Below, in pieces: positions 28,110 to 37,082 of a stretch of 38,957 nt of DNA; within the stretch, counting starts at the first letter, position 1, and each line of letters begins with the position of its first letter. The position numbers and the translations under genes are program-made. Source of the DNA: GWC2-45-44 sp041661665. GTDB taxonomy: Bacteria > Planctomycetota > Phycisphaerae > Sedimentisphaerales > UBA12454. Under the pieces are notes generated by a model. It was not told the origin of the DNA. It did not search any database and was given only the letters and a program-made list of their open reading frames with translations. The stretch lies in NCBI GenBank assembly GCA_041661665.1, contig JBAZTW010000023.1, positions 1 through 38,957 on the forward strand. The letters are read 5' to 3'.

Positions 28110-28120
28110 CCCACGCGGTT
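28093..28120. repeat. GTAGGGTGGGCT...AGCCCAC repeat, supplying a stop codon
   Basis: Same element as at 10732 and 18800: GTAGGGTGGGCT, CTT loop, AGCCCACGCGGTT. In this copy the TAG in the second half ends the preceding HAD gene. Confidence 0.75.
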
Positions 28121-28176
28121 GTTATATTTCGTTAGTTGTAATTGTATTTTTAGAGATGCTCTTAATAGTGAATAGT

Positions 28177-29016
28177 ATGAAAAACACACATAAAAAAATT
28201 AAGAATGTAGATTGTAGATTGCGTTCGACAGGCTCACGCCCTGAGCTTGCCGAAGGGAAGATTTATGGAATCGCCTGCGGCGAGACTATTTCAAAGAATA
28301 ATTTTTCAATTTTCAATCTTCAATTTTCAATCTTCAATCTTTTATGCCTCTGTGTACTCTGTGGCTGTTCTTTTGCTTCTGAACCTAATGATACTTTGAG
28401 GAAGCTTAACAATTCCGTTAAAACCATCAAAAATCTCTCCGCTCAAATCGAATATATTCACGCTCAGCCGCTTTTCGAGACCAAAACCATAAGAACAGGC
28501 AAAATTTTCTACGTCAAAGATGCCAACTGCAGCCTGCTGAGAATAAATTTCCTCACGCTCAAACAGGATGATGCCAACGAGCAAACTTACAGGGAAGATT
28601 ATGTTTTTGACGGCTGGAAACTTACAAAAATCGACCACCAGAGCAAATCAGCAATAACCGAACAGCTTGCCAAAGACAAGGCTATCGAGCCATTCGCACT
28701 TGTGCAGGATTATTTCCCGATTGTCGGCTTTGACGAACCGGCAAAACTCGGCGAGCAATTTGAAATAACCGTTATCGCAGGAGATGTCCCGCAACTCAAA
28801 CTTATACCAAGGGAAAATTCGAGATACAGCAAAGCATACAAACAGGTTGACTGTAAATTAAATCCCCAAAATTATCTGCCTATGGAATTTATCGCTTCGA
28901 CCTGCGATGATGAGGAAATCACTATAAGACTGACTCAAACGGATTTGCAAAAAGCGATTGATAAAACCACATTCGGTTTGAATATTCCCGCCGATTTTTC
29001 AAAAACACAAAAATAA
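28177..29016 (+). CDS. Predicted LolA-like lipoprotein with a repeat-derived signal peptide
   Basis: 279 residues from the ATG at 28177 (a second in-frame ATG lies at 28156). The mature part resembles LolA/LolB-type lipid-carrier folds: strands such as KIFYVKDANCSLLRINF, then DYVFDGWKLTKIDHQSKSA. Membrane attachment is through lipobox LCGC in the run FNLLCLCVLCGC. The region before it has RSTGSRPELAEG and GIACGETIS, which are encoded by repeats also seen elsewhere in intergenic DNA (28222-28258, 28264-28283). The hydrophobic signal core is encoded by the AATTTTCAATCTTCAATT-type repeat and by CTCTGTGTACTCTGTGGCT at 28347-28365. The long N-terminus before the lipobox is unusual. The true start is therefore uncertain. 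Function is inferred from fold only. Confidence 0.6.
   Translation: MKNTHKKIKNVDCRLRSTGSRPELAEGKIYGIACGETISKNNFSIFNLQFSIFNLLCLCVLCGCSFASEPNDTLRKLNNSVKTIKNLSAQIEYIHAQPLFETKTIRTGKIFYVKDANCSLLRINFLTLKQDDANEQTYREDYVFDGWKLTKIDHQSKSAITEQLAKDKAIEPFALVQDYFPIVGFDEPAKLGEQFEITVIAGDVPQLKLIPRENSRYSKAYKQVDCKLNPQNYLPMEFIASTCDDEEITIRLTQTDLQKAIDKTTFGLNIPADFSKTQK
28200..28366. repeat. Repeat mosaic overlapping the lipoprotein start
   Basis: In order: a TTCGACAGGCTCACGCCCTG / GAGCTTGCCGAAGGG module (28224-28257), the palindrome GGAATCGCCTGCGGCGAG (28267-28284), a tandem TTTTCAATCTTCAA run (about 28303-28342), and CTCTGTGTACTCTGTGGCT (28347-28365). All fall inside the lipoprotein reading frame. Confidence 0.7.
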
Positions 29017-29020
29017 TTTT

Positions 29021-29050
29021 AGCCACAGAGTTCACAGAGGACACAGAGAT
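29021..29050. repeat. AGCCACAGAG... repeat, inverted copy of the one at 28344
   Basis: AGCCACAGAGTTCACAGAGG followed by ACACAGAGAT is the reverse complement, with small differences, of the CTCTGTG...CTCTGTGGCT module at 28344-28366. The two copies therefore flank the mature part of the lipoprotein gene in opposite orientation. A degenerate palindrome GTTCGCCGAAGGCGTTCC follows at 29084-29102. Confidence 0.65.
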
Positions 29051-29140
29051 ATGAATTGTTGAAGAATGAAGAATTAAAAATAAGTTCGCCGAAGGCGTTC
29101 CTTAATTTTGATTTTTTATTTTTACTCTTTGATTTTATTT

Positions 29141-30094
29141 TTACTCTTCCGGGCACATCATTATATATTCGCGAATCTGGTCCATATTCGCCATTGCCAC
29201 GGCAATTTTATCATCAGCGGCGCCATAATACAAATGCAGCATATTATTTTCCTGATTGACCGTAGCGCCCGTAACGAACACAACATCGCTCACATCGCCT
29301 ATGCGTTCATAATCAGCTCGCGGGCCGAGAACCCATTCACGGCTTCTCCTTAAAACTTTCCACGGTTCTTCAAGGTCTAACAGCGCAACGCCGATTCGAT
29401 AAATCTGCCCCGCCGCCGTACCTCTTACGCCGTGATAAAAAATCAGCCATCCTTCTGGAATCTCTATCGGCTGACAGGCCAAACCTATCCGCTGATGGTC
29501 CCAGTAAGCGTGTCTTGTCCGCATAAGAACTCTATGGTCTCCCCAATGCTTCAAATCCGGCGAAAGACTTATCCAGATATGAGCCTCACCCTGCACAATC
29601 GGCCTATGAATCAACGCGAATCTGCCGCCGAATCTTCGCGGAAACAGACAGGCATCCTTATCTTCCGGCGGAAGCATAGCTCCCATTCTCGCGAATGTAT
29701 GAAAATTTTTCGTAATCGCCAGCGATACAAGCGGGCCGCCTTCGCTGAACGATACATAAGTAATCGCAAACTGTCCCTGCTCCTCAAGCCAGACAATTCG
29801 CGGGTCTTCCAGTCCCCATCGTTCCTCGTGCGAATCGTGATCCGCTTCCATCGTAGGCTTATCATCAATCTGCCAATTGGTCAGACCGTCTTTGCTCTTG
29901 CATAATGTCAAATGAGAAAATCCCCGCAAATCTTCCACTCTCGCAAGCAGCAGCGTCCCGTCCGGCAATTTTATCGCAGCCGGATTGAAAACCGAGTTGA
30001 CCGGATAAGGCCAGTTGTTGGCATCAAGTATCGGATTACCTTCAAACCTTTTAAAAAGGTCTCGAGCCAAAGTTTCGCGTTTAAAGTCTGCCAT
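29141..30094 (-). CDS. Glycoside hydrolase family 130 protein
   Basis: 317 residues from the ATG at 30094, which is preceded by AAGGA at nine bases; the frame opens 11 codons earlier without this support. GH130 members are five-bladed beta-propeller phosphorylases or hydrolases acting on beta-mannosides. Seen: SVFNPAAIKLPDGTLLLARV, then RVEDLRGFSHL with the aspartate of the catalytic site, EERWGLEDPRIV, and NMLHLYYGAADD near the end. The substrate is probably a mannose-linked oligosaccharide or a mannoside. It stands alone, without an adjacent transporter or other sugar genes. It is probably cytoplasmic, as no signal peptide is present. Confidence 0.85.
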   Translation of the reverse strand: MADFKRETLARDLFKRFEGNPILDANNWPYPVNSVFNPAAIKLPDGTLLLARVEDLRGFSHLTLCKSKDGLTNWQIDDKPTMEADHDSHEERWGLEDPRIVWLEEQGQFAITYVSFSEGGPLVSLAITKNFHTFARMGAMLPPEDKDACLFPRRFGGRFALIHRPIVQGEAHIWISLSPDLKHWGDHRVLMRTRHAYWDHQRIGLACQPIEIPEGWLIFYHGVRGTAAGQIYRIGVALLDLEEPWKVLRRSREWVLGPRADYERIGDVSDVVFVTGATVNQENNMLHLYYGAADDKIAVAMANMDQIREYIMMCPEE

Positions 30095-30423
30095 TGTTCG
30101 TTCCTTCAAAAAAGCCCCGGCACACAATACGCCGGTACTTCTAATAGTATTTTCGGCATAATTAGACCCCCGCTGAACTCCACAGGCGGCTTAATTTCGT
30201 TTTCCGCCGCAATTTCAACGCCCGATAATACCTGCAAATTTGACAATCTCAAAAATTCTGGTATGTTAGATGTTTTGAATTGAAAGCGCTTTGCAGAAAA
30301 CATAAAATTTTGAACAAGAAGCAAGGATGTAAGGAAGTAAAGAGGCAGGAAAAATTGCAATAAAAGCAAAATCTTTACTTCCTTATTTCTTTACTTCTTT
30401 GCTTCCTTTTTCCAGGCAATAAT
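30095..30423. other. Spacer with an inverted repeat between divergent genes
   Basis: About 330 bases. A 65-codon open frame on the minus strand (30106-30303) has some codon-like look but no ribosome binding site and no recognised family, so I do not call it. At 30316-30342 and 30373-30408 lie inverted arms of AAGAAGCAAGGATGTAAGG and CTTTACTTCCTTATTTCTT types, about 95 bases in all. This resembles a short non-autonomous repeat. The rest has no visible feature. Confidence 0.5.
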
Positions 30424-31068
30424 ATGCAAATTGACAAATTGGTACTCGGAGCTTACGAAAACAACTGCTATGTTGTCCGCACCGGCAAAGACGCAGGCGA
30501 TTGCCTGATAATCGACACCGGTCTGGACGCAGAACCGTTAATTGCGTTTCTCAAAAAAGAAAATCTCAATCCGCTTTTTTTAATTCTCACCCACGGCCAC
30601 GCGGACCACATCGCCGGCGCGGCGGAATTATGCCGAATTTTCAAAAACATAAAAGTATGCATTCATAAAGACGACAGTAAAATGCTCGGCGACGCAGGCA
30701 GCAATTTCTCACGTTTTGCAGGTATGGAAATCACAACATCGCCTGCCGACATAATTTTCGACAAGGAAACAGAATTTGACTTTGACGGAATGAAATTCCA
30801 AATCATTCACACACCAGGCCACACCCCTGGCGGAATATGCCTGTATAATAAAGAAAATAACATCCTCTTCAGCGGTGATTCTCTTTTCGCAGGCTCAATC
30901 GGCAGAACAGACTTCTCCGGCTACGACATAGAGAAGCGGCTTGAGCAGTTGATTAAAAACATTAAAACAAAATTACTAATTTTGCCGGAAGAAACGACCG
31001 TCCTGCCGGGCCACGGCGGCAGAACCTCCATCGGCAGAGAAAAACGCTCAAATCCTTATCTTCAATAA
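30424..31068 (+). CDS. MBL-fold metallo-hydrolase (glyoxalase II/YcbL-like)
   Basis: 214 residues. The zinc motif is THGHADHIAG, giving H57, H59, D61 and H62, followed by IIHTPGHTPGG and the late GHGGRTSIGREKRSNPY region. These proteins hydrolyse thioesters or related substrates. No signal peptide is seen, so it should be cytoplasmic. It is divergent from GH130 and its end overlaps the end of the HAD gene on the other strand by seven bases. Confidence 0.9.
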   Translation: MQIDKLVLGAYENNCYVVRTGKDAGDCLIIDTGLDAEPLIAFLKKENLNPLFLILTHGHADHIAGAAELCRIFKNIKVCIHKDDSKMLGDAGSNFSRFAGMEITTSPADIIFDKETEFDFDGMKFQIIHTPGHTPGGICLYNKENNILFSGDSLFAGSIGRTDFSGYDIEKRLEQLIKNIKTKLLILPEETTVLPGHGGRTSIGREKRSNPYLQ

Positions 31069-31721
31069 GCAATCAAATCTTCAAAACTGTAGCGGACTTT
31101 CGCACCGCAGGCCAGCAGTCGGCGTTTGGATTGATGCCCTGCCGGAATTAAAACGCAATCTATTCCCATCTGCTGTGAAACCTCATAATCGTGCGTCGTA
31201 TCGCCTATAAGTAAAATCTTTTCCGGGCTTGTGCCTATATCATTCAAAAGTTTTTTCCCAACATCAACTTTACTATGCGCATAATGGTCATTCAGCCCCG
31301 CTGTATGCTCAAAAAAATCACTCAGTTCGAACATCTCAAGAGCGGCAATCAGACTTGCCCTCTCCGATGCCGAAAGAACTGACTGAAGAATCCCGGCAGC
31401 CTTTATTTTTTTAATCGTCGTCAACGCTCCCGCCTGCAATTTGCATTTTCCGCGTTCTGTCTCATATTGCGAAATAAATTCTCCGGCAATCAAGTCAAAT
31501 GATTCCTTCGAAAAATCAAAACCAAGACTTTTGTAATAATTTGCCACCGGAAAATCAAAAATCTCCTGATACTCTGTAAGAGTTGTTTGGCTCATTTGTC
31601 TTTTTGTAAGCATTTGGTTGAGTATACCCACGCACAGTTCGGCATCGTTAAGCAGCGTGCCGTTCCAGTCCCAGATAATATGCTTGTATTTGCGGAGCGG
31701 ATTAGATGAAGAAACGGTCAT
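31062..31721 (-). CDS. HAD hydrolase, phosphoglycolate phosphatase type
   Basis: 219 residues. The nucleophile motif is WDWNGTLLND: D18 is followed by N20 where D is usual, which is common in the WDWNGT subgroup. Motif II lies at SVLSASE, a lysine occurs in HSKVDVGKK and the metal-binding motif is GDTTHDYE. It probably dephosphorylates a small phosphate ester. Its start codon overlaps the stop of the HEAT-repeat gene by four bases (ATGA), so it is translated coupled to it, an odd pairing of a periplasmic and a cytoplasmic protein. Confidence 0.87.
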   Translation of the reverse strand: MTVSSSNPLRKYKHIIWDWNGTLLNDAELCVGILNQMLTKRQMSQTTLTEYQEIFDFPVANYYKSLGFDFSKESFDLIAGEFISQYETERGKCKLQAGALTTIKKIKAAGILQSVLSASERASLIAALEMFELSDFFEHTAGLNDHYAHSKVDVGKKLLNDIGTSPEKILLIGDTTHDYEVSQQMGIDCVLIPAGHQSKRRLLACGAKVRYSFEDLIAY

Positions 31722-33964
31722 TTTTTACCGGCTGGAACATTGGCTTCGGCAACAGCTTTCTCTTTGAAAAGTTTTTGCCATTTCTCTATCTGTTGATTCC
31801 ACGCCGGACGTTCAACCCCCACAGGCATTTGTATAGAAGCAAACGACTGGAGTATTTGTTTTGCCGTTTCAGAACTCCGATTCGACGTAAAATAACCGTC
31901 AAGTACTTTTGCGATAGCCGCATTCGGCGGAATATCAGACGACAGCAACGTATTGGTTACGATTTGCTTTGCGAAATCCGCCTGACCTGAACGCAAATGA
32001 GCGTCAAGAAGTTTGGCCGTTATGGCGGGAACTGCGTTTGGGTCAACATTCGACTCTCGCAGCAGGCCGTAATACTTTGCCGCCTGAACATATAAACCTG
32101 ATTCGCTGTAATGTTTGGCCATTGATTGCCGAATTGAGAACAGAAGACCGGCATTCTGCTCAGCCTCCGCCTTTTTCTCCGCAGCATCGAACAACGCTCT
32201 TGTACGCGTCAGAACAATCTTATCATTTTTCGCTTTCGCGATGTCGGCCATTTTCTCCGCCCACAAAAGCAGAACATCTGTCTTGCAATACCCAAATATA
32301 TTCATCATCGCTTCTGCGGCCTGCCGTCTTTCGTCATCAGACGTGGAATTAGACAATATCGAGCCAAGCCATTCAATATCGTCCTGTGTCCCAATTTGAC
32401 CTGCCGCCGATATAAGTTCAATGCGAACCCTGTCCGATTGATGACTGGCAAAACCCTTTCCCTTGAGTATCTCAAAAGCGCCTGCCTGGTCAACCTTTAT
32501 AAAACCGGCAACCGCAGGAGCCGCTATCTGCGAATTCGGGTCATCAACCGCCTGTTTGAAAATGCCGCCAAAAAGTTCAGATGCCGTCTTCTTGTAATAA
32601 CTGTCGCTGCCGCACAGCCGAGACATCTCCTCGAGAAGATGCGCCTTAACCTGCTCATCGGTTGTCTTGCGATAGGCGTTGGCAATGAGTTCAAAATAAG
32701 GCTTTACCTGCGACACTTCCAGCCCGTTCTGCAAAAGAAGATTGCGAATCACCTCCGCTGCCGCCACCGGATTAAATTCCTTCAGAAACACCGAAGCAAT
32801 TTGAAGCGTTTCTAAGCGAATCTGCGGATTGATTTTTATTTCCGTGCCTGGAGAAAGCCCAAAATTGCAAACGTGCCCAAGCGAAACAAGTATTTCAGTT
32901 TTCACCATAGGGTCAGTTTCAACTTTAAGCTGCGCCAAAAGCTCGTCAGCCGAATTTACATTCGTCAGCATACCAAGCAGTTCCGCCGCCGCCAGTCTCA
33001 CAGCCGCATCAGGAGACGAAATAAGCGATATAATCGGCTTCTGAAAAACATCAAGCGGCAGAAGCTTACCGCTTTTTCGCCACATATTTATTTTTTCCAC
33101 CGCCCACAGCTTAATCAGACTGTTATCAAACGCAAGGCTCTCCGTAACTAACTTCGCCCGAACCGCATCGTCCGTGGTAGCCTGATAAGCATTATCCAAA
33201 GACTGCACATATCGTTTCTGCCAATTTGCAACTTCCTCGCCAAGCTGACGGATTTTATTCTGCTGCACCCACAATCTTTCGCTTAGAATATCCGTTCGGC
33301 TTCTGTTCTCAAAATCTCTGAGACTTTTCCGCCATGCCTGCAAATCATTGCCTGGAGGAATCCATTCACGCAGCACTTCGCCGGCGGCAGATGAAACCAC
33401 TGCGTCCCTGCTGTCGAGCAATCCTATCAGCTTTGAAACAATTTCCTTATCCGAACGAATCTGAAATGCATAGACCGCGTTTTTCTTTGCCGCAGGACTG
33501 CTGTTTTCATCCTCTATTATCTTCTGAAGATAAGCCTCAACCTGCCGATATGTAAATATCAGCGACCCCTGTGCGGCAAAACGAGCTGTCTCCGCAGGCT
33601 CTGTCTCTATGAGACTCATCAGAGGATGAATAAACTCTTCTCGATTTGGAATAAGTTGTGCGAAATTCCTGAACCTGCCGATTGCTCTGCACACCGATAT
33701 TTGCGTCGCCGCGTTATCCTTCGACAACAGCGATTCAAGCAGTGTCCGGCGGGCTTCAACAGATGGATTTTTCAAAAGTTCAACCGCCGTATCAATCCGA
33801 ATCTGCTCATCCGTCGAATTAAGCAGCGTCCAGCGGTTGATTTTCAACTGGCCGGTTAAACTCGCGTCAACCGAATTCGACTCTGCCAAAACACTACTGG
33901 CAAAGCTTAAAAACACCGATACTGCGATAAATACCCTTGATATTATAAGACGAAAATTACTCAT
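31718..33964 (-). CDS. Secreted HEAT-repeat protein
   Basis: 748 residues. Signal peptide at 1-27 (MSNFRLIISRVFIAVSVFLS with a cut after VLA). The body is alpha-helical HEAT-type repeats: LIGLLDSRDAVVSSAAGEVL, LISSPDAAVRLAAAELLGML and WLGSILSNSTSDDERRQAAE. A TPR-like part follows near 600-680 (MAKHYSESGLYVQAAKYYGLL). No catalytic motif is seen. The role is probably a protein-interaction scaffold in the periplasm. It lies downstream of murG with a 123-base spacer that shows no promoter or repeat of note, and couples to the following HAD gene. Confidence 0.82.
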   Translation of the reverse strand: MSNFRLIISRVFIAVSVFLSFASSVLAESNSVDASLTGQLKINRWTLLNSTDEQIRIDTAVELLKNPSVEARRTLLESLLSKDNAATQISVCRAIGRFRNFAQLIPNREEFIHPLMSLIETEPAETARFAAQGSLIFTYRQVEAYLQKIIEDENSSPAAKKNAVYAFQIRSDKEIVSKLIGLLDSRDAVVSSAAGEVLREWIPPGNDLQAWRKSLRDFENRSRTDILSERLWVQQNKIRQLGEEVANWQKRYVQSLDNAYQATTDDAVRAKLVTESLAFDNSLIKLWAVEKINMWRKSGKLLPLDVFQKPIISLISSPDAAVRLAAAELLGMLTNVNSADELLAQLKVETDPMVKTEILVSLGHVCNFGLSPGTEIKINPQIRLETLQIASVFLKEFNPVAAAEVIRNLLLQNGLEVSQVKPYFELIANAYRKTTDEQVKAHLLEEMSRLCGSDSYYKKTASELFGGIFKQAVDDPNSQIAAPAVAGFIKVDQAGAFEILKGKGFASHQSDRVRIELISAAGQIGTQDDIEWLGSILSNSTSDDERRQAAEAMMNIFGYCKTDVLLLWAEKMADIAKAKNDKIVLTRTRALFDAAEKKAEAEQNAGLLFSIRQSMAKHYSESGLYVQAAKYYGLLRESNVDPNAVPAITAKLLDAHLRSGQADFAKQIVTNTLLSSDIPPNAAIAKVLDGYFTSNRSSETAKQILQSFASIQMPVGVERPAWNQQIEKWQKLFKEKAVAEANVPAGKK

Positions 33965-34087
33965 AGTTTGAATCTAAAATAACCCGTTATTATTCCCGTT
34001 TTTTCTATTCTTTACGTCAAAAACCCATTTTATGTTCATTCCAGACGATTTCAAACAAAAACATAAAAAAAACATTTCTCGATTTTT

Positions 34088-35194
34088 TCAATAACTCAGC
34101 AATTTTATCGCTATTTGCTCCGCTGCCGCAGGATTAACGATTTTCCCGCAGTTTTCCCGCATATTCCTGCGTTTCTCATCGGAGTTCATCAGTTCCTCCA
34201 ATGCGGGCCATAAAATTTCCGATGTTTTTTCTATGTCGCACAAATCATCGACAATAACCCCGCACCCTGCATCAACAAGATACTGGGCGTTCAGCCTCTG
34301 ATGGCAGTCCGCGTGATACGGATAAGGCAGACATATTGCCGGTGTCTGCGATGCCGCGAATTCCGCAATACTCATTGCCCCCGCCCTGCCTATCGCTATA
34401 TCAGCCGCCGCAAGCAGATTAGGCATATCATCGTAATAATCCAAAACCTTGTGGTTGATTTTCGCCTGCCTGTAAAGCGTCCTTACCGCATCAAAATGAA
34501 CGATACCCGCCAGATGAACTATCTGCCAGTCCGCCGCAAAACCGTTAAGCCTGTCCAAAAGATACCCCACTGCGCCATTTATATTCGCAGCTCCTCCAGA
34601 TGCGCCGGTAACCAATAAAATTTTCTTTTTCGGACTCAGCTCCAGATCCTTGATTGCGATTTCGCCATTAGCCTTAAAAAATGCCGGCCGCAGGGGACAA
34701 CCTGTCGTAATTACTTTTCGCCGATTAAACCCAAAACTTTTCGCACTCTGCTCGAACTGAACAAAAATATCCCTCGCAAACCGCCCCATCAATTTATTCG
34801 CCTTGCCCGGCGTAGCGTCAACATTAAGCATCGCCACAGGTATTTTCAGCTTATGCGCCGCCAGTATCGCAGGTGAAGAAACAAAACCGCCGACACTGAG
34901 CAAAACAGGCTTTGCGTCGCCATCGGAACGAATCGTGCGAATAACCTCTCTCTTAGCCGCAAGCTGGGAATATACAAATGAAAAAATCCCGATAGGATTT
35001 TTTGGGAACCCCCTGACCGCCAGCGGAACATACCGATAACCGCCCGGCTTGAGAACGCGAACATCTATCGACCGTTCGCTGCAAAAAAAAGTTATCTTGC
35101 AGCTTGGCTCTAATCTTGAAAGTTCCTGGGCAACTGCGATAGCGGGATAAATATGACCGCCTGTCCCGCCGCCGGCAAAGTAAAAATGACTCAT
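34088..35194 (-). CDS. murG: UDP-GlcNAc:lipid-I transferase MurG
   Basis: 368 residues. Transfers GlcNAc to lipid I at the inner face of the inner membrane, giving lipid II. The nucleotide-binding loop GGGTGGHIYPA (8-18) is at the N-terminus, and the C-terminal half has the GRAGAMSIAEFAA donor-site motif. Its start overlaps the end of ftsW by four bases, the usual dcw-cluster arrangement. Confidence 0.95.
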   Translation of the reverse strand: MSHFYFAGGGTGGHIYPAIAVAQELSRLEPSCKITFFCSERSIDVRVLKPGGYRYVPLAVRGFPKNPIGIFSFVYSQLAAKREVIRTIRSDGDAKPVLLSVGGFVSSPAILAAHKLKIPVAMLNVDATPGKANKLMGRFARDIFVQFEQSAKSFGFNRRKVITTGCPLRPAFFKANGEIAIKDLELSPKKKILLVTGASGGAANINGAVGYLLDRLNGFAADWQIVHLAGIVHFDAVRTLYRQAKINHKVLDYYDDMPNLLAAADIAIGRAGAMSIAEFAASQTPAICLPYPYHADCHQRLNAQYLVDAGCGVIVDDLCDIEKTSEILWPALEELMNSDEKRRNMRENCGKIVNPAAAEQIAIKLLSY

Positions 35195-36342
35195 TCCGAT
35201 TGACTCCTTCTCGCTATGCTAACGAGAATGCCAACCGCCGCTGCGGTGAGAAACAAATGACTTCCGCCCGCGCTGATAAGAGGCAGCGCAATACCCTTTG
35301 TCGGCAGAAGTTTCGTTACAACGCCAAGATTTATTACCGCCTGAAACGTTATCGCAAGCACAATCCCGAACGCCAGCAGCCTGCCGAAATCATCATCGCA
35401 TCGATAGACTATAATTATGCCCAAAACGATAAACAGTATAAATAGCAAAATCACAAAACACGCCCCCACAAACCCAAGCTCCTCGGAAATTATCGCGAAT
35501 ATAAAATCCGTCGTATCTTCCGGCAAATGCCCGTATTTGCTTATCCCCTCGCCGAGTCCCTTGCCGTAAAGACCGCCGGTAGATATCGCTATCAGCGATT
35601 GTTTTATCTGATACCCGCTCGTCTGCTCAGTCTGCGAGTCAGGCTGCGTGAACGATTTTATCCTTTCAATTCTCTCCGGCGATGTAAGTATCGCAAGCGC
35701 AAGACCCGCCGCCAGAATCGGCACAGGGGTCAGAAAATGCCACCACCGCGCCCCCGCCACAAAAAATATCGAAAAACTGACAAACGCCACAAACGCCGCA
35801 GTGCCAAAATCCTCTTTCAATATCAGCCCGACAATAAGTCCGATAAGCATACAAATCAGAATAAACGACCCGAACCCTTTTATCTTTTCGCCCAGCATAA
35901 CCGACACCGCAGAGATGAACAATATCATCGACCATTTCGCCAGTTCCGAAGGCTGAAAGTTCATCTGAACAGGTCCCAGCGGCAGCCTCAGCCATCGCCT
36001 TGCGTTATTGATTTCCATTCCGACACCGGGAATTAGAACCATAACAAGCAGAACGATACTTATTAGAACAAGCCAAACCGTCGGACAAAGGAACCATTTG
36101 GACAAACTCCCCTTGCCTAACGAAAACACCCTGTAATTGACTAAGGACATTCCGAACAGGATTACGATAGATATAAGCACAAACAGCATTTGCCTAAATT
36201 CGGGATATGTGTGGAATTTTGCAAAATCGTAGTCAACGTCGATTCGTGCGCTCGCGCTGAACACGAACACCACCCCCACCGCCATTAGCGTTACCGCTAT
36301 ACAGCCCGCCATATTTCCGATTGTTTTATTGCTGATTGCCAT
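35191..36342 (-). CDS. ftsW: Lipid II polymerase FtsW/SEDS protein
   Basis: 383 residues with about ten membrane segments. SEDS signatures include PVQMNFQPSELAKW, LKEDFGTAAF, then GGLYGKGLGEG, LPEDTTDFIFAIISEELGF, and the late LPLISAGGSH. It polymerises glycan strands at the septum. It and MurG show that this organism makes peptidoglycan, as expected for Phycisphaerae. No clear ribosome binding site precedes the ATG at 36342. Confidence 0.93.
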   Translation of the reverse strand: MAISNKTIGNMAGCIAVTLMAVGVVFVFSASARIDVDYDFAKFHTYPEFRQMLFVLISIVILFGMSLVNYRVFSLGKGSLSKWFLCPTVWLVLISIVLLVMVLIPGVGMEINNARRWLRLPLGPVQMNFQPSELAKWSMILFISAVSVMLGEKIKGFGSFILICMLIGLIVGLILKEDFGTAAFVAFVSFSIFFVAGARWWHFLTPVPILAAGLALAILTSPERIERIKSFTQPDSQTEQTSGYQIKQSLIAISTGGLYGKGLGEGISKYGHLPEDTTDFIFAIISEELGFVGACFVILLFILFIVLGIIIVYRCDDDFGRLLAFGIVLAITFQAVINLGVVTKLLPTKGIALPLISAGGSHLFLTAAAVGILVSIARRSQSE

Positions 36343-36411
36343 TTGTGCAGATTATCCGTCAATCCACCCAAAAATCAACCAGAAAAATCCCCGCCATTCT
36401 TCACACCCCTT

Positions 36412-36436
36412 TGTCATTCCCGCGCAAGCGGGAATC
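36412..36436. repeat. TGTCATTCCCGCGCAAGCGGG palindromic repeat
   Basis: Stem ATTCCCGC / GCGGGAAT with a short loop. A near-identical copy is at 38341-38366. The rest of the 36343-36513 spacer shows no gene. This short repeat type occurs in many bacteria. Confidence 0.7.
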
Positions 36437-36513
36437 TATACCTCCATTCCGCCAGTAACTGTTTGTTCATCAATGAGGCTTCTTCCTTAGATATCAGCGG
36501 AACACTGATTACA

Positions 36514-37047
36514 TTATAACCATAAATATATTATTGCCCAAGCTGGATTCGTTATAATTGCTGCAGCGATCACGATGGCCCATGAAGGACCTGTTCCAAC
36601 ACACCATCGCATTCTGACGAAATAGAATGCAAGAGCTCCCACAGCGATACCGGAAAATAAAAAATTTTGTCCGATTAGAGTCCAAAACCAATTACCCTCT
36701 CCTCTCAAACCAAGAATCCATGCAAGCTCACCAGCCAACGGTGTAGCAAGCAATGCTCCTAAACGATCTGCTATCTGGCCAAGTAATGTCAACCAGATGA
36801 GACCAATTACAACAGTCCGACTCTTAACCTTTCCTATCTTGATAGCCGGAAAACCAATTACAGCAAGATTCAAAGCATAATTTACCATCATCAGCAATAC
36901 AACTTTCACAACTATACCAATCATGGATTCCTGACTGCTGCCTACCCGTGCGAGATACGAAACTACGTCAATTCCATCAGCCATGCAGAGAGGACACGCC
37001 AATACAGTCAAGGTAAGACTAAAAATCCAGACACTTGTAAGTCGCAT
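36514..37047 (-). CDS. Small membrane protein of unknown function
   Basis: 177 residues from the ATG at 37047, supported by AGGAG about 11 bases upstream. The frame is open for 34 codons further, but that part is read from the GTGGACAGCTCTGCTGTCCAC repeat, so it is left out. It has a signal-peptide-like start (MRLTSVWIFSLTLTVLACPL) and four to five hydrophobic segments, e.g. IGIVVKVVLLMMVNYALNLA and TLIGQNFLFSGIAVGALAFYF. No family is recognised. Base composition is AT-richer than murG/ftsW. Confidence 0.65.
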   Translation of the reverse strand: MRLTSVWIFSLTLTVLACPLCMADGIDVVSYLARVGSSQESMIGIVVKVVLLMMVNYALNLAVIGFPAIKIGKVKSRTVVIGLIWLTLLGQIADRLGALLATPLAGELAWILGLRGEGNWFWTLIGQNFLFSGIAVGALAFYFVRMRWCVGTGPSWAIVIAAAIITNPAWAIIYLWL

Positions 37048-37082
37048 TTTTTCTGTACTCCTAACAATGATTATCCAGTTTC

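Noticed and set aside
30106..30303. Short minus-strand open frame upstream of the GH130 gene (65 codons)
   Set aside because: Codon-like look but no ribosome binding site, no recognised family, and part of the longer frame lies in an inverted repeat.
32396..32815. Plus-strand frame inside the HEAT-repeat gene
   Set aside because: Shadow of the secreted HEAT protein on the other strand.
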